A DNA stretch of 64,000 nucleotides from Lethocerus indicus (taxonomy: Eukaryota > Arthropoda > Insecta > Hemiptera > Belostomatidae), in the NCBI GenBank assembly GCA_019843655.1, contig JACDQD010000106.1, positions 372,001 to 436,000 of the forward strand, written 5' to 3'. The position numbers and the translations under genes were made by a program. The notes below the pieces were generated by a model. The model was not told the origin of the DNA. It searched no databases and saw nothing but the letters and a program-made list of their open reading frames with translations. Positions 14,069-25,068 of the stretch are shown in pieces; the stretch's first letter is position 1; each line of letters begins with the position of its first letter.

Positions 14069-16121
14069 GCGGCTCAATGAAATACTGCTGCTCTCTCCTC
14101 ACCGAACCGTTACTACACCCATACCAACCCTTCATACCGAACCTCACTTCTCTTACCGGACACTATAATTATTAACGCCCCTAGAACAGTCCCTAGCAAA
14201 GTCACAGGCATTCTGTGCCGATGGAGCACCCTACCGGTATGCATTTGATAAAGGAAACCGGCCTAGTTTTAAGAGCCAAATAAACGAGAGTTGATAGGGT
14301 CGCACGAGATATATAATTCCAACAATGAAATGGGAAATTATTGTAATAAACGTCCTAATAGCGTATTTATTAAAACAAAAATATTTCGACCGGCACGTTT
14401 TCTTGCGCAACACTTAGGTTTAGGAAGATTTTTATTAAAAGAAAAAAAGGCTAGTTTATGGTAGTACTAAAAACATACCGTACTGTATCAATCTAACCCA
14501 TTCTCCTTAGTTATAAAATTTCCATTAGTAATAATTCCATAACGATTCTATTCACGTCGGGAGTCTATCCGGTCACAAAAATTTGTATAATAAAATGGTC
14601 ACCGAACAGAAAAGTGGAATATACCGAGAAAATCCCGGTAAATAAAATGGCCCTAATATCCCTAACCTTTTTGATTAGTGAAAATCCCTTTTCTCCAGCT
14701 TTCGGCATTTCTCCATCCGTTTTTTGTTTGTAATTACATTTATACCTCCTGGTTCTCACGGCAATCAATTATATCATTTTCTTAATTTATCTTTTATTCG
14801 AGAGAATAATCTCATTTAAAACAAAATATAATAGTAACGCAAAGTAATGATTCGTGCAATTTCGTAATCGCAAAAGTTTATTACAACGTTTTGGCCATAA
14901 TAAACATATCTGTCGATATAAATACGGCCGATATCCGTATGCTTACGTACTTCCAACTACTAAGAGGTGGAACTGTATGTTCCCATTTCCAGAAATATAT
15001 AATCTTGAGTAATATTCGTATTTCCTACTCCTTAACTATGGAGGTATAGTGTGTAATAGCTTATTACCGTACTGACACAAAAAATATGTTTAAATGTCAA
15101 ATTCTTCTCTGCAGCGTTCCAATTGCAGTATATGTACCGCCGAAGCAAATAAATTATAAAAGAAATGTTATATGCTGTTCCGACTTCATGCACGGGACTG
15201 AAGACTACAAACTAAACATATTTCCGTAATCATAACCGTGTAATTTATAAAAAGTACGTGAGATACGAAATGTAAATTTGTTTTCGTACTCAAGACACGT
15301 TTTGACCGTTGACGGCCGTGTGGGCTACAGCTGTCTGTGACATCAAACACCGGCTCGGTTATGGATATGCAAGATCTAATTTTTGAAATACAATTGTACA
15401 GAAAACTTATTTTTTTCATTTACATTCACGTTCTATCGCATTCATTTTATACTATAGAGAAGTAAATTAAGTCACTTCAAAAGTGTACGTTTCATGCCTT
15501 GAAAGTTACTTCTAGTATCTAAACGCTCATACCCAAAGTATAACCAACGGCATTAATAAAAAATCAAATACGAACTTTAAATGATGTTTAATGCATTTTA
15601 GTAATACGAAGCCATACAAAATAAAACCAGAAATTGTTCTAAAAAATTCAGTATTACCTGTGAATAAAATTAAGAGGTAATAAAAAAGAGATATGCAATA
15701 AAAATATTCTTTTTAAGATTTCTTATCGTCTTTTATGTTATGTGTAAATGTTTTACGTAAATTTAACGATGAAGATTATTTATAATAGGTATGACCTGCG
15801 GTATACCGAATGAAATTATACAAAAAATAAATACAAAAGCTGGCCGAATTCTAGTAACTCATAAGGAAATACTATTGCAGTCTAACCGAAAGAGAGGAAA
15901 TCGACGATGGTACGCACGTCACATCCATACATATCAAAGTTGCTCGTTCTTTTTTATTACGTTCTGTAAGGGCGATTACAAATTGAATTACAAGCAATGT
16001 TACGTCGGGTAGGCATTAACACGTAGAGTAAGGTAAAGTAGCTGTCAACCGTCTTTCGAGCCGGTCGAATAAGCGGTTAAGGGGATCAATTTGAGTAGGC
16101 AGAATGGGGTTAAGGGCTTAC
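14069..16121. other. Noncoding stretch, probably intron downstream of the 16.1-kb exon
   Basis: This sequence lies immediately 3' (minus-strand sense) of the splice donor at 16121-16120, so if that exon is real it is the start of the following intron. It is mostly AT-rich. No minus-strand exon with plausible coding content and paired splice sites was seen. Confidence 0.5.
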
Positions 16122-16308
16122 CTCTTCTTCAGCGGAGACGGTGTTGACGCTGTCCAAGCTCTGGCAGAGGGCGAGCTGGTTGTCGGGCTGTTGCGGGGCG
16201 TTCATGGCGGCGTCCAGACGCTGACGCTTGAAGCCGGGGGGCGAGTCGCCACAAGAAGAAGGACCAGGAGCGGCCAGGGGAGCCCGGATTCTCTTCAGAC
16301 CGGAACAG
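16122..16308 (-). CDS. Candidate 5' coding exon of an unidentified gene (partial)
   Basis: The minus-strand frame stays open from 16355 to 16122, where it meets a strong donor (GAAGAAGAG|GTAAG, GT at 16121-16120). The first in-frame ATG is at 16205-16203 in the context GCCGCC-ATG-A. Starting there, the exon encodes 28 residues, beginning MNAPQQPDNQ and ending VSAEEE, and leaves in phase 0. The frame upstream of this ATG also looks coding: GC-rich third positions and two basic clusters (LKRIR, FKRQR) resembling a nuclear-localisation signal. A possible acceptor (CCTTTCAG|C, AG at 16310-16309) could join it to an earlier exon, giving the 187-nt exon listed here. So the exon is either the first coding exon starting at 16205, or an internal exon starting at 16308. 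The basic, Pro/Ser-rich composition suggests a nuclear protein, but I do not recognise the family and no later exon was found. Confidence 0.5.
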
Positions 16309-16514
16309 CTGAAAGGATCCACGGTTCGGTTACGGGGCCTGGGCCACTTTTGTATTCACACCAAGTCACAAAACGCGGTATATTTTTTTTTTAATTTTTC
16401 GCCGAAGGATCGAAAGTACGCGATCGTATCCGACGGAAACGAAATCTGCGGTAAATTTCAGTATTGCGGCCGCATATCTCGGAAAGAAATCGGTAGTCGA
16501 CAAGCGGACCGAAT

Positions 16515-16560
16515 AAAGAGAGAGAGATAGAGAGAGAGAAAGAGAGAGAATGACAGAGAG
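16515..16560. repeat. (GA)n tract
   Basis: An imperfect GA run (AGAGAGAGAGATAGAGAGAG and onward) lies in the presumed 5' UTR or promoter of the minus-strand gene, where it reads CTCTCT in the sense direction. Confidence 0.85.
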
Positions 16561-16622
16561 TCGGTCGGAGATGCACCTGTTCGGAAGCTCTGCACAGAAC
16601 TGAAGGGACGGCGTGGCGTTAG

Positions 16623-16671
16623 GTGGGGTGGGGTGGGGCGGCGGGTTCGGGTGGGGGCGGCTGGGTGGGGC
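16623..16671 (+). other. G-run cluster with G-quadruplex potential
   Basis: The plus strand carries successive runs GGGG-T-GGGG-T-GGGG, then CGGCGGG, CGGGTGGGGG and GGGTGGGG. At least four runs of three or more G with short loops satisfy the usual quadruplex pattern. It sits about 20-70 bp upstream of the proposed initiator at 16601, on the strand that would be template for the minus-strand gene. Confidence 0.6.
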
Positions 16672-16943
16672 ACCGCGCTGGAGGGGCCAACCTCTCACAT
16701 CACACCAGACCCAGCATCCGGCCGGCACGCCGTCGACAACACTACCGCCTCCCGTCTAACTCTTCCCTCAGAGCGCCACCCTCCCTCAACCGGCCTACGT
16801 GTAAGCTTGAACGGTACCGTCGACGATAGTCGGCCGGGCTTACGGCTAGAGAGATAGTTTAGAGTACGCGTGAGCGGACGGTGTGTGTTCGTGCCCCGTA
16901 GATAGAGAGATAGAGGAGATAGATAAATAAAGAGAGCGAGAGC

Positions 16944-17008
16944 GAGTGTGTGTACGGGTGTAGGTGTAGGTGTGTGTTTGTGTGTATGTGTGTGTGTGTG
17001 TGTGTGTG
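16944..17008. repeat. (GT)n microsatellite
   Basis: A GT run, interrupted by TACGGGTGTAGG near its start, is purest at about 16983-17008. It lies inside the GC-rich promoter-side block. Confidence 0.8.
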
Positions 17009-17160
17009 AGTGATGGCGGGAGGTGAGGTGTGTAGTTGCGGGGAGGTGTTCAGTGGGGTACTGAGGGAGGCGGGCGGGCCGCCCTCACCACTGGGCATGC
17101 GTCCCCACCTGACGAGGTAATCTATAACTTAGCTGGACCCGACCTCCACCACGCCGCGCC

Positions 17161-20100
17161 ACGAGACGACACACCACCACTCGGATCGTAAACAAAAAAA
17201 CTCATCCCCTAAATTTACTTCCCGATCATCGATCCGAAATTGAATAAACGAAAGTATACTTTGTTCCGTCGCTGACTGGAAACGCAGCCACATAAATAAT
17301 AGACAAAAGAGATATGCCCAAGAAACGTCGCTAAATATTCCTTATCAAATTTTAGGTAATTCCTAACGATGTAAAAACATATTCAACTTTTTGTGTCCCT
17401 TTTATCCTACTGACACTATTTGATGGATGCACACGCTATTTAGGATAAATTGTTAAAAATAAATTAGGTTGTTCAATCTGTTTGAAAATTTGAGAAATAC
17501 CTTCTAAAAATATCTTGTCAGACTGAGTAGAACAATGATCGAATAAAAAGGACAATACGGAAAATAATAATAATTTAAATAGTACTCTGACAATCAACCA
17601 TACGCCAAACAATATATTGCATATAAACAATAATACTGTATTATTCTGTATAATAGTACTTTATACTACATTTAATAGTAGTATTTTTCAACATTCTTTT
17701 CAGTCGAAATAGTATTTAATTTCTATACCATAATATAGAAATATAAATAATATTTAATTATTGGAACTATAACATAGTATTGGCTGAATCCATATTCGAA
17801 TAGCAGTTTCTATGTACATATATACTGAAACTTCTGTGGGTAACCAAATGTACGCGAGTAAATACAATATTGCTTAATTACAACTACCTTAATTTCCTTA
17901 TAACCTATCTTATATATAAGAATATTTCGTATTATTTTTAGTGTACAGAAAAATCGTTGACACGAGTGATTTAGTATGCACTCTAGTGAACAACGAAGAA
18001 AGAAATAAACATTTCACTTTATTCCTTACATTAATGTTCACTATGTTTTCATTCAATCAAGCACTGTCAATCAGGCGACTAGCTTGTTCTCTCCACGGCC
18101 ATCGGTAAAAACAACAGTGATATTGTCAGTCAGCTGTCCTATCTGTTTATTATAATTAAAAAGAATGTTTCAAAATTCCAAATCAAATGTGGTAATGGTG
18201 GTGGATGCGATATACAGCTTCAGGGGTGTATCCTGTAGCGTAAACCAGGTGCTGGCTTGTGAGGGTGATTTTATCTCCGGTATTATTCAGCTCTAACACG
18301 TTCTAATGTAAATCAATGATTTAAGCTAAAATTTATTCACAGATGATAGGACGTTAGGATTGAATAGGCGCGTGCCAACGGAAAATGAGCTTTTTTTCAA
18401 ACCTTCCCAAAATGAGCCCAATAACATAATGCTTCCAAATATTATGTTTGTGCTGTCACACCTACTGAATACGGACCTGAATGCGCTCAACCTCGCCCTG
18501 TGGTCGCCGAATGAATCATTATGAATTATTAGATCAAATTCTTAAGAAAGTAGATTTATCGAAAGACTTCTCGCGTAACGTCATATTCCCGTACTACGAG
18601 CGGTTTATAAACGATAAATTTTGTAACTTTAAACATTAGCCTCTTGAAAATATAGAATCGGCCGACGCCTACGACCGTACAATTAAAATCAGGAGTAATT
18701 ATGAAGTGAAACAATCGTGTACTCCGTGTACAGGTTTTGGGGCGAGTGAGATGCCTGTACAGGGGGGTGAGATTTAGCGGGGGTGAGGTGATGGACGCGC
18801 TCAGGGTAGCACTGGCTAGCGGTATCGTCATTTCAGAGGGCCCCCAACGCTATATACTCTCGGCACCCCTTCGAACTTTCATGGACCTACTGAAAACATC
18901 AGTTCCGACTCCCAGTAAGGAAATACTAATCGCATTGTAGGCATCATAGAAGGTCATTCATTCAATTGTAAGAATTCAAAAATATTGCCTGCATCATAGT
19001 TAAGACAGTTACAAATAACCAGAACGTTTTGTCTGTAGATAATGATAAGTAAATGGATCGATCTTCCTTTCTAAAATCAATACTCTAAAATTAAGTTAAT
19101 TTGACACGAGCTACACGATTACTATAAATGTAATATTATTTTTTTATCCCAATGATATAATATATTACAGTCCCTTAAAAACAAAAACTGAAATAAGTAT
19201 TAATTAAATATAGTACCGCTGCCCCTCTCCTAATAATAAAGGGAAGGGATAATGAAAACGAACCGGTGCAGTTTCACCTGCCTAGTGAACAAGTTATACC
19301 ATCGACAGGGCAAGGACAATCGAGACCGGCCGCAAGAGAAAGCGGGAGGATGCGTAGACGAAATTACAAGAAATGATTTTTGGTTCGATTCAAGATAATA
19401 TAACAAAAATCTGTTTATGGGCGAAACCGAGCACAAATGTTGGTAAGCTGGACATTTTGTTGCAGAAGTTCTATCTGTGCCCGCCATTTATCATTTGAAT
19501 AAACCCTTTCTTTGAACTTGTTCGAATAATCTTACGAAAACCTGTCAGTGTAGACATTGTTCTCGTGATCACGTTTTCTGGTCTGTAGCTAATCAGGCAC
19601 ATTAAATGCACGTTTCTAAAATTGTGCAATAGAAAATAGTAAGGTAAGAGAAGTAATTGTGCAGATGTCGTGTTGGGTCGTAACACGGTCCGAAATTTAA
19701 TTCTCTATTAAAGATGTAAAGAAACTGAAATCGGTTTGGACCACAGCATGCATATTCGGTACTATCAATTTTAATGGAATGTTATAAAATTAAATTATCG
19801 AAAGTCACAGGTTATTATCCAGACGTTCTTCGGGCCCTAAAAAAGTGGAACAATAATCCTTCAGGTCGAAGAGAGACAATAACCTGTCCGGTCGTTGGGT
19901 TGAGATGCACCTGGCTTTTAAGGGAACACCTGTAAAGGGAAACATCTTGAGACTTCTGTTTTATAAACGCTTAAACCGTGTCAGCTGACGGCCCTCCAAA
20001 AGAAAAAACGAGCCGGCAGATAGTTTTTTTAAAAGGGATCATTGTTAACGTCGAGATAAACTTGGAAAGAGACTACGGAATAGGACTAAACCTAGACAGA

Positions 20101-21370
20101 GACATTATGCGTTTCGCAGGTCTGTATGAGTAGAACTTTAAATAAGATAATACACAAATAAGAATTCAAGTTTCAAATAGTCTACCCACCACTGTCACGT
20201 TAACTCCACCTTCTATACCGGTGTATACTAACCTATACCTCAGCTATTCTTTGTTTCAGATTAGGGGATAGACAGTAGCGGTGTTAGTCACCCTTTATTA
20301 ATTATCCCTTAGTGAAGGAAAACCTTTTCAAGAATAGTTCTCCCACTGATACTGTTGACTGACCATTAATACTCCGTTTTCATTACTGATATTAAATAAC
20401 TTGCTCACTTGCATGCATTGCTATCAACGTTTTCTGGCAATAAGAATTATCAGATAGACTAAGAAATCCGATAGTGGAAGCAATTTAATCGCAGCAGTCA
20501 GTTTAGAACCTTGCAACCTGGTACAGCAAGCTATTTGGGAAAACGAATATTCCGATAGTAGTACTTTCAGAGTTCTTGAAGTACTAAAACTCTTCCAAAC
20601 TGGGCTGAAACTTTGAACGACAAGATAAGGATTGGAACTTAGTACCTAGCAATGGTTTGTTTGATCAATAGAACAAACCCTACATCTCTCTCAACACTAC
20701 ACATATATTGAAATAGGATATTGACCCTATATTCACCACCGTAAGAAATAGAAATTAACATTTAAATTATAAATTAAGAAGACGTTTATACGGTAATATC
20801 TAACTAAACATGCACTGACAGAAAACTGAAGATATGAACATGTCTTAATATATGCATCCTGGATATGAGAAAAGAAGGTCTTTCATATGACAATATCGAT
20901 AATATAGCATGCATTTTACTAGGAATTCCGCATATTCGATTTTTTCCTGAAATTTCGTCCAATATATTCCACAATTTTCACAGTTGAAAACTTTCACAAG
21001 CAATATACTTAGAGAAACATCGCAGATAAAAATTTCCGACGGGTTTCCACTTTTTCGTAGGCTCACAAAGTTTCCCAGTATCTCCAATATATATTAACGC
21101 AAATGAAGTCACCAACCATTCAACCAAACAAGTTTCCCTTAGCAACCGTTACGAAAATAGTAACGACAAATATGTCAAATAATGGTAGATGTGCAGTGGT
21201 GATTGGAAACAAGATACCTCACCGGCAACCGAGCTGGGTAGGTGCCTCAAATTATTGACTGGTATGGCAGGGGATAGCAAGAATAGTATTTTGAACCATC
21301 TCACAGCTCCCAACAAATCAGTTAAATTAGTTCAAGACGTGATTCTGGATTAGTGCTAATGCAAATGATT
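17161..21370. other. Noncoding AT-rich stretch, nothing recognised
   Basis: 17.4-18.1 kb is markedly AT-rich with many short inverted A/T motifs. A short open frame at 18737-18940 (plus) is in locally GC-richer sequence but has no recognisable domain. The rest shows no coding signal. Confidence 0.55.
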
Positions 21371-21378
21371 GTCTAGAG
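21371..21378. repeat. Target-site duplication, left copy (GTCTAGAG)
   Basis: GTCTAGAG directly precedes the hAT-type element and is repeated exactly at 21571-21578 on its other side. Confidence 0.85.
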
Positions 21379-21570
21379 CCTAGGTTCCCAAACTTATTTT
21401 TCTCATGGACCACATTAAAAAGTTTGCTGGCTCCGGTAGACCCCCTGCATCTACATTTCTACCATATTCCCAAAACTCGTCAAAAAATGTGAACATTAGA
21501 TCTAACTCGACCCCCGTCGAGTCTCCCGTAGACCCCCGCGGGTCCACGTGGACCTCTTTGGGAATCAATG
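21379..21570. mobile_element. hAT-type non-autonomous DNA transposon (MITE), 192 bp
   Basis: The element is bounded by perfect 8-bp duplications GTCTAGAG (21371-21378 and 21571-21578); 8 bp is the hallmark duplication of hAT transposition. Its left end CCTAGGTTCCCAAAC and the reverse complement of its right end, CATTGATTCCCAAAG, form imperfect terminal inverted repeats sharing TTCCCAAA. That string is typical of animal hAT ends of the CAGTGGTTCCCAAAC type. Subterminal parts also mirror each other: ATGGACCAC on the left, and GGTCCACGTGGACC with TAGACCCCC towards the right. There is no transposase. Overlapping short frames on both strands reflect this symmetry and are not genes. The intact duplication suggests a fairly recent insertion, although the two ends have diverged. 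Confidence 0.85.
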
Positions 21571-21578
21571 GTCTAGAG
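21571..21578. repeat. Target-site duplication, right copy (GTCTAGAG)
   Basis: This is an exact copy of 21371-21378, immediately after the right terminal inverted repeat of the hAT element. Confidence 0.85.
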
Positions 21579-21851
21579 CATCCGTTTCTGGCGACCGAAT
21601 CCGGCTTAGAATCGCTGTACAAGTTTCCATAATGTTAACAAAGGGTTGATTATTTTTTGAAACTTTCGTACGGGGCGAATAGGACCGGAAGCGGTTTGAT
21701 TCAGTCGGTGAATGGAATGAGTATCCAGTGTTCAACTATTCATGAAGTATCGAAATCAGTCGCTGGGGCTCGGAGAGTACAAATAAGCGGGCGGACGACG
21801 GTCTCTATTAGTCAGTTGGTTGGTGTCGGTCCCCTTTGTCGGCCGCTAATC

Positions 21852-22015
21852 ACCTCCCTCCTCCCTCCACACCCTCCATCCATCCCTCCCTCCCTCCCTC
21901 ATCCCCGTATTTGTCTTCCTTCGAATTCAATCGTTTCCCCCTCCACGTCAAGCGCTTGCATTTCACTCCCGCTCCACAACCACCCACACCCCCCCCCCCC
22001 ACTCTTCCATTAGCC
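21852..22015. repeat. Polypyrimidine tract with CCCT repeats and a C-run
   Basis: Long pyrimidine-rich sequence includes (CCCT)n near 21881-21900 and a run of about 12 C near 21988-22000. The open frames here are Pro/Ser-rich artefacts of the tract. Confidence 0.85.
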
Positions 22016-25005
22016 CCAACAAACCTAATTACAGGAGCTGCACTCTTTTTCCTCCTTTCCCTTTTCCGGCCAGTTCTGGTAGGCCTTTAATTTCCCGCCT
22101 TGAAAAAACATTAAAATATAAATGACCGACCGAAAAACAGGCTCTGAGCACAATGCGTACACCGACAATGCAAGTATCATTATAAGGCACGGATAAAAAT
22201 CGTATCCGACAAATATATAGTGTTCTGAAAAAAATCTTGTTAAAAATAATTACTATAAAAATTTTAGATAGTAAATATTTTTATTTTCGCATTAGCTGGG
22301 GTAGTAGTACTACGCATTACATTCGTAGCAGGTTAATTTTTATTATCATTAGTTGCTTGGACTCGATAAATAAGTTCGGTAATTTTTAAATAACTTGGTT
22401 ATTGTTAAACAAAAGAAGATTATGAGTTTGTAACAACTTATAAACAGGGTTTTATAAAATGTTCAAACTTTGTAGAGAGGACCGTATTGGGTTGAAATAT
22501 TCTCCGCATTTGATAAATGTACACTGTTTTGGTCCAAACAGTCATGAGCCAACAAAAGTAAAAGGCCAAAAGCGAATGACAATAATATCTTATATAATAA
22601 TAGACAAATCGCGCTATCGAAACCCATAATGAGTATATCAGTACACTACATAGGCGAGAAGCATGAACTAGTAAAATCCCACAAGTTCTGAGCCTTTTAA
22701 AAGTAATCCACAATGATTCACACGAGATTAAACATTTCACGCTGAAGCCGGTATGACACAACTTTTCAATAGAGTCAAGGAGGAGGTAGGTAACAACCGA
22801 TATGGTACGTATGGGCGGAGGGGGGAGCGCAGGAATTCAATTATTTATATAACGGGCCTTTTTCGAACGATATAATATCAGATGGGGATAAAATTTATGG
22901 AGCCGGCCGTTGTTGCGTCGAGATATTCGGAAGAGTGATATCCCCGGGACCTTTGGGGCGCTCGCACAAAATGAATGATGATGTCCGACCCCGGGCCGTC
23001 TGAAGAAAACACGAGTCACTCCCCTATCCCGGGACTGCTTCCAGATTGGCGACAAAATGCCCTCCTTCACGCTAGCCATTTCCACCCAATAAATACAATA
23101 ACAGTTTCCCCAACTATAAATAAATTATTTACTATCGGAAATGCAGGGGGGGGATCGCAAATATTTAATAACATTAGGTACAAATGTGAAATATTGTATT
23201 GTAAAACGCTGAAAAGTGTAATAAAGAAATAAAAAGTTAAAAATAATTAACAGTTATTTTAAATATTAATGAATGCAATAATTGGACTTACAACTGCCGG
23301 GAAATAGTTCACAGTAGCCCGGTTGAAAACCCACTGTTTGCGGAAGTGGGGCATCTCTTAGAGTGAGAGTTCGACCTTTGGAACATAATCCTATTCTGAA
23401 CTGCTTCCTCCATTCAAAGATTTCCGTCTTTTTTCACCTCAAATCCAGCGAACTTTCATAATTTAAATTTAAATTTAACACTACACGGGCTACTTTTTCT
23501 TTCTTATTGTTTTACCGAGTAATAAATTTTGGTTCCAAATTTGCCTCCCTCTCAATGTTATAAATAACTGACTTTATTTATAAAAATTAATTAACTGAGT
23601 TTAATTCATTTTAATTAGTGGAGAATTACGATGATATGCTTGAAGCTAGTGTACGAATAATTGAAATTATTTTTCCTGGCAGAGATTATCTCAGCTTCTC
23701 CTCCTTTCCAATATACTGGGTATGCTTCGCTCTTATTGTAGTTCACATTCGGAAATATATATCAAAAAATAAAGCGTGAAATTTTAATTCAATTTCTGGT
23801 AATTATACATCTTGGTTATTTATGATACAGGTGACAGGTTACTGAGCAGATATTCGCGGAAATTGGAGTCTAGGCCAAAATAAACCTTTGTTTTCTACTT
23901 ATACTGAGGAATATAAGGATTGTTTATTTAATTGTTCATTCATAGTTTAAATGGTTTGTCTTACATTAGCCGTCAGTACGTCAGTACTTAGATAGAGACA
24001 AAGAGAACGTGATTAAAAAACTACAATGAATATACAGCGTGAATTGGCTCAGCTGAGATGCTTGATCGGAAACTAAAACGGCGTGTAAATGGGAAACCGC
24101 TTTGAAAGTGAAACTAGCGAGAAGTTTCGCTACACCAATCCAATGTTTGTATTTCAAAACTACCGTCAATTAAGATTTCAAAGTACACACAGCCTCTGTT
24201 GACAAATTCCTGGAGACAATGACGGAGTAACGTGAAGGTGAGAATAGATTCGCATTAACGCGCTATACAATTGTGCGGTTTTTAGCTTCGTTTAATTTCG
24301 GAAACAAAGATTTGATCTTGTTTCTCTGGCGAGTTTAGAAAGGGAAGTTACGTTTGTGATTAGAGGCGTACAGCCCTGGTTGCTATAGCCCCTTACGCTT
24401 TTAATGGGGGACCTCGTTGAAATAATAATAGCTCATAAAGTAAGGCTGCCATTTTAATTGGAGATGTGAAATCTTTCTTTTTTATTACTTTTTGACTCGA
24501 GCAATATTCTGTTATGGATTATTCAACGCGGGCTGAGGATGTTATTACCCGACTACCGCCCTTCTGCTATTTATTTCAATATATTTTCGTAAACGTGTAT
24601 TTGAGTAAAATATAATTGTATTCATTACGTACAAGATTATGTAATTCCGGAAGCGTTGTGGAAATAACGCTCTAAAACGCAAGTGTATTTACTACGATAA
24701 AATTTGTTTCTATCAAGGGAGGTTAATATTTGGTAAGTATCCATGAGAAAAAGGTATGAACAGTCTAGCTCAACCTACTTACAAAACTCATTCTACATAT
24801 CGCCTGAATACGTACCCATTTACTGTCCAATACTCAGATTTATTTCACATAATCGCATGGAAAAAACAATTAACTTTTCCTTCAAATAGTAATGAATATA
24901 GTACTTGTATACTTTCTGACCCATTCGTATTCCTAATCCTCTGTACCCATTTTACGTGATAAGTCCCATATAATATTTATGTGGCACACATATATATATT
25001 TAATC

Positions 25006-25007
<2 letters not shown>
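22016..25007. other. Noncoding stretch, nothing recognised
   Basis: The stretch is AT-rich. An (AAATTT)3 repeat lies near 23459-23478. A small GC-richer patch near 22.9-23.05 kb contains CCCCGGG and CCCGGGAC, with overlapping short frames on both strands and no known domain. Confidence 0.55.

Positions 25008-25066
<59 letters not shown>
25008..25066. repeat. (TA)n microsatellite
   Basis: About 29 uninterrupted TA units. A minus-strand open frame through it (Tyr-Ile repeats) is an artefact. Confidence 0.95.

Positions 25067-25068
<2 letters not shown>

Larger units (their letters stand above)
16390..17160 (-). promoter_or_regulatory. Candidate promoter and 5' UTR region of the minus-strand gene
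   Basis: This GC-rich, CpG-containing block lies directly upstream of the candidate exon. On the minus strand it has an initiator-like TTCAGTT with the presumptive +1 A at 16601. GCATC lies at +28 to +32, matching four of five positions of the arthropod DPE (RGWYV). GA tracts at 16515-16560 and 16890-16945 recall GAGA-factor sites common in insect promoters. A G-run cluster lies just upstream of the initiator on the opposite strand. No TATA box is evident at -30. The start-site call is one of several possible; a TCATTC initiator-like sequence lies about 60 bp downstream. Confidence 0.4.

Noticed and set aside
16104..16394. Plus-strand 96-codon frame
   Set aside because: It is the shadow of the minus-strand candidate exon, which has the splice donor and the better codon composition.
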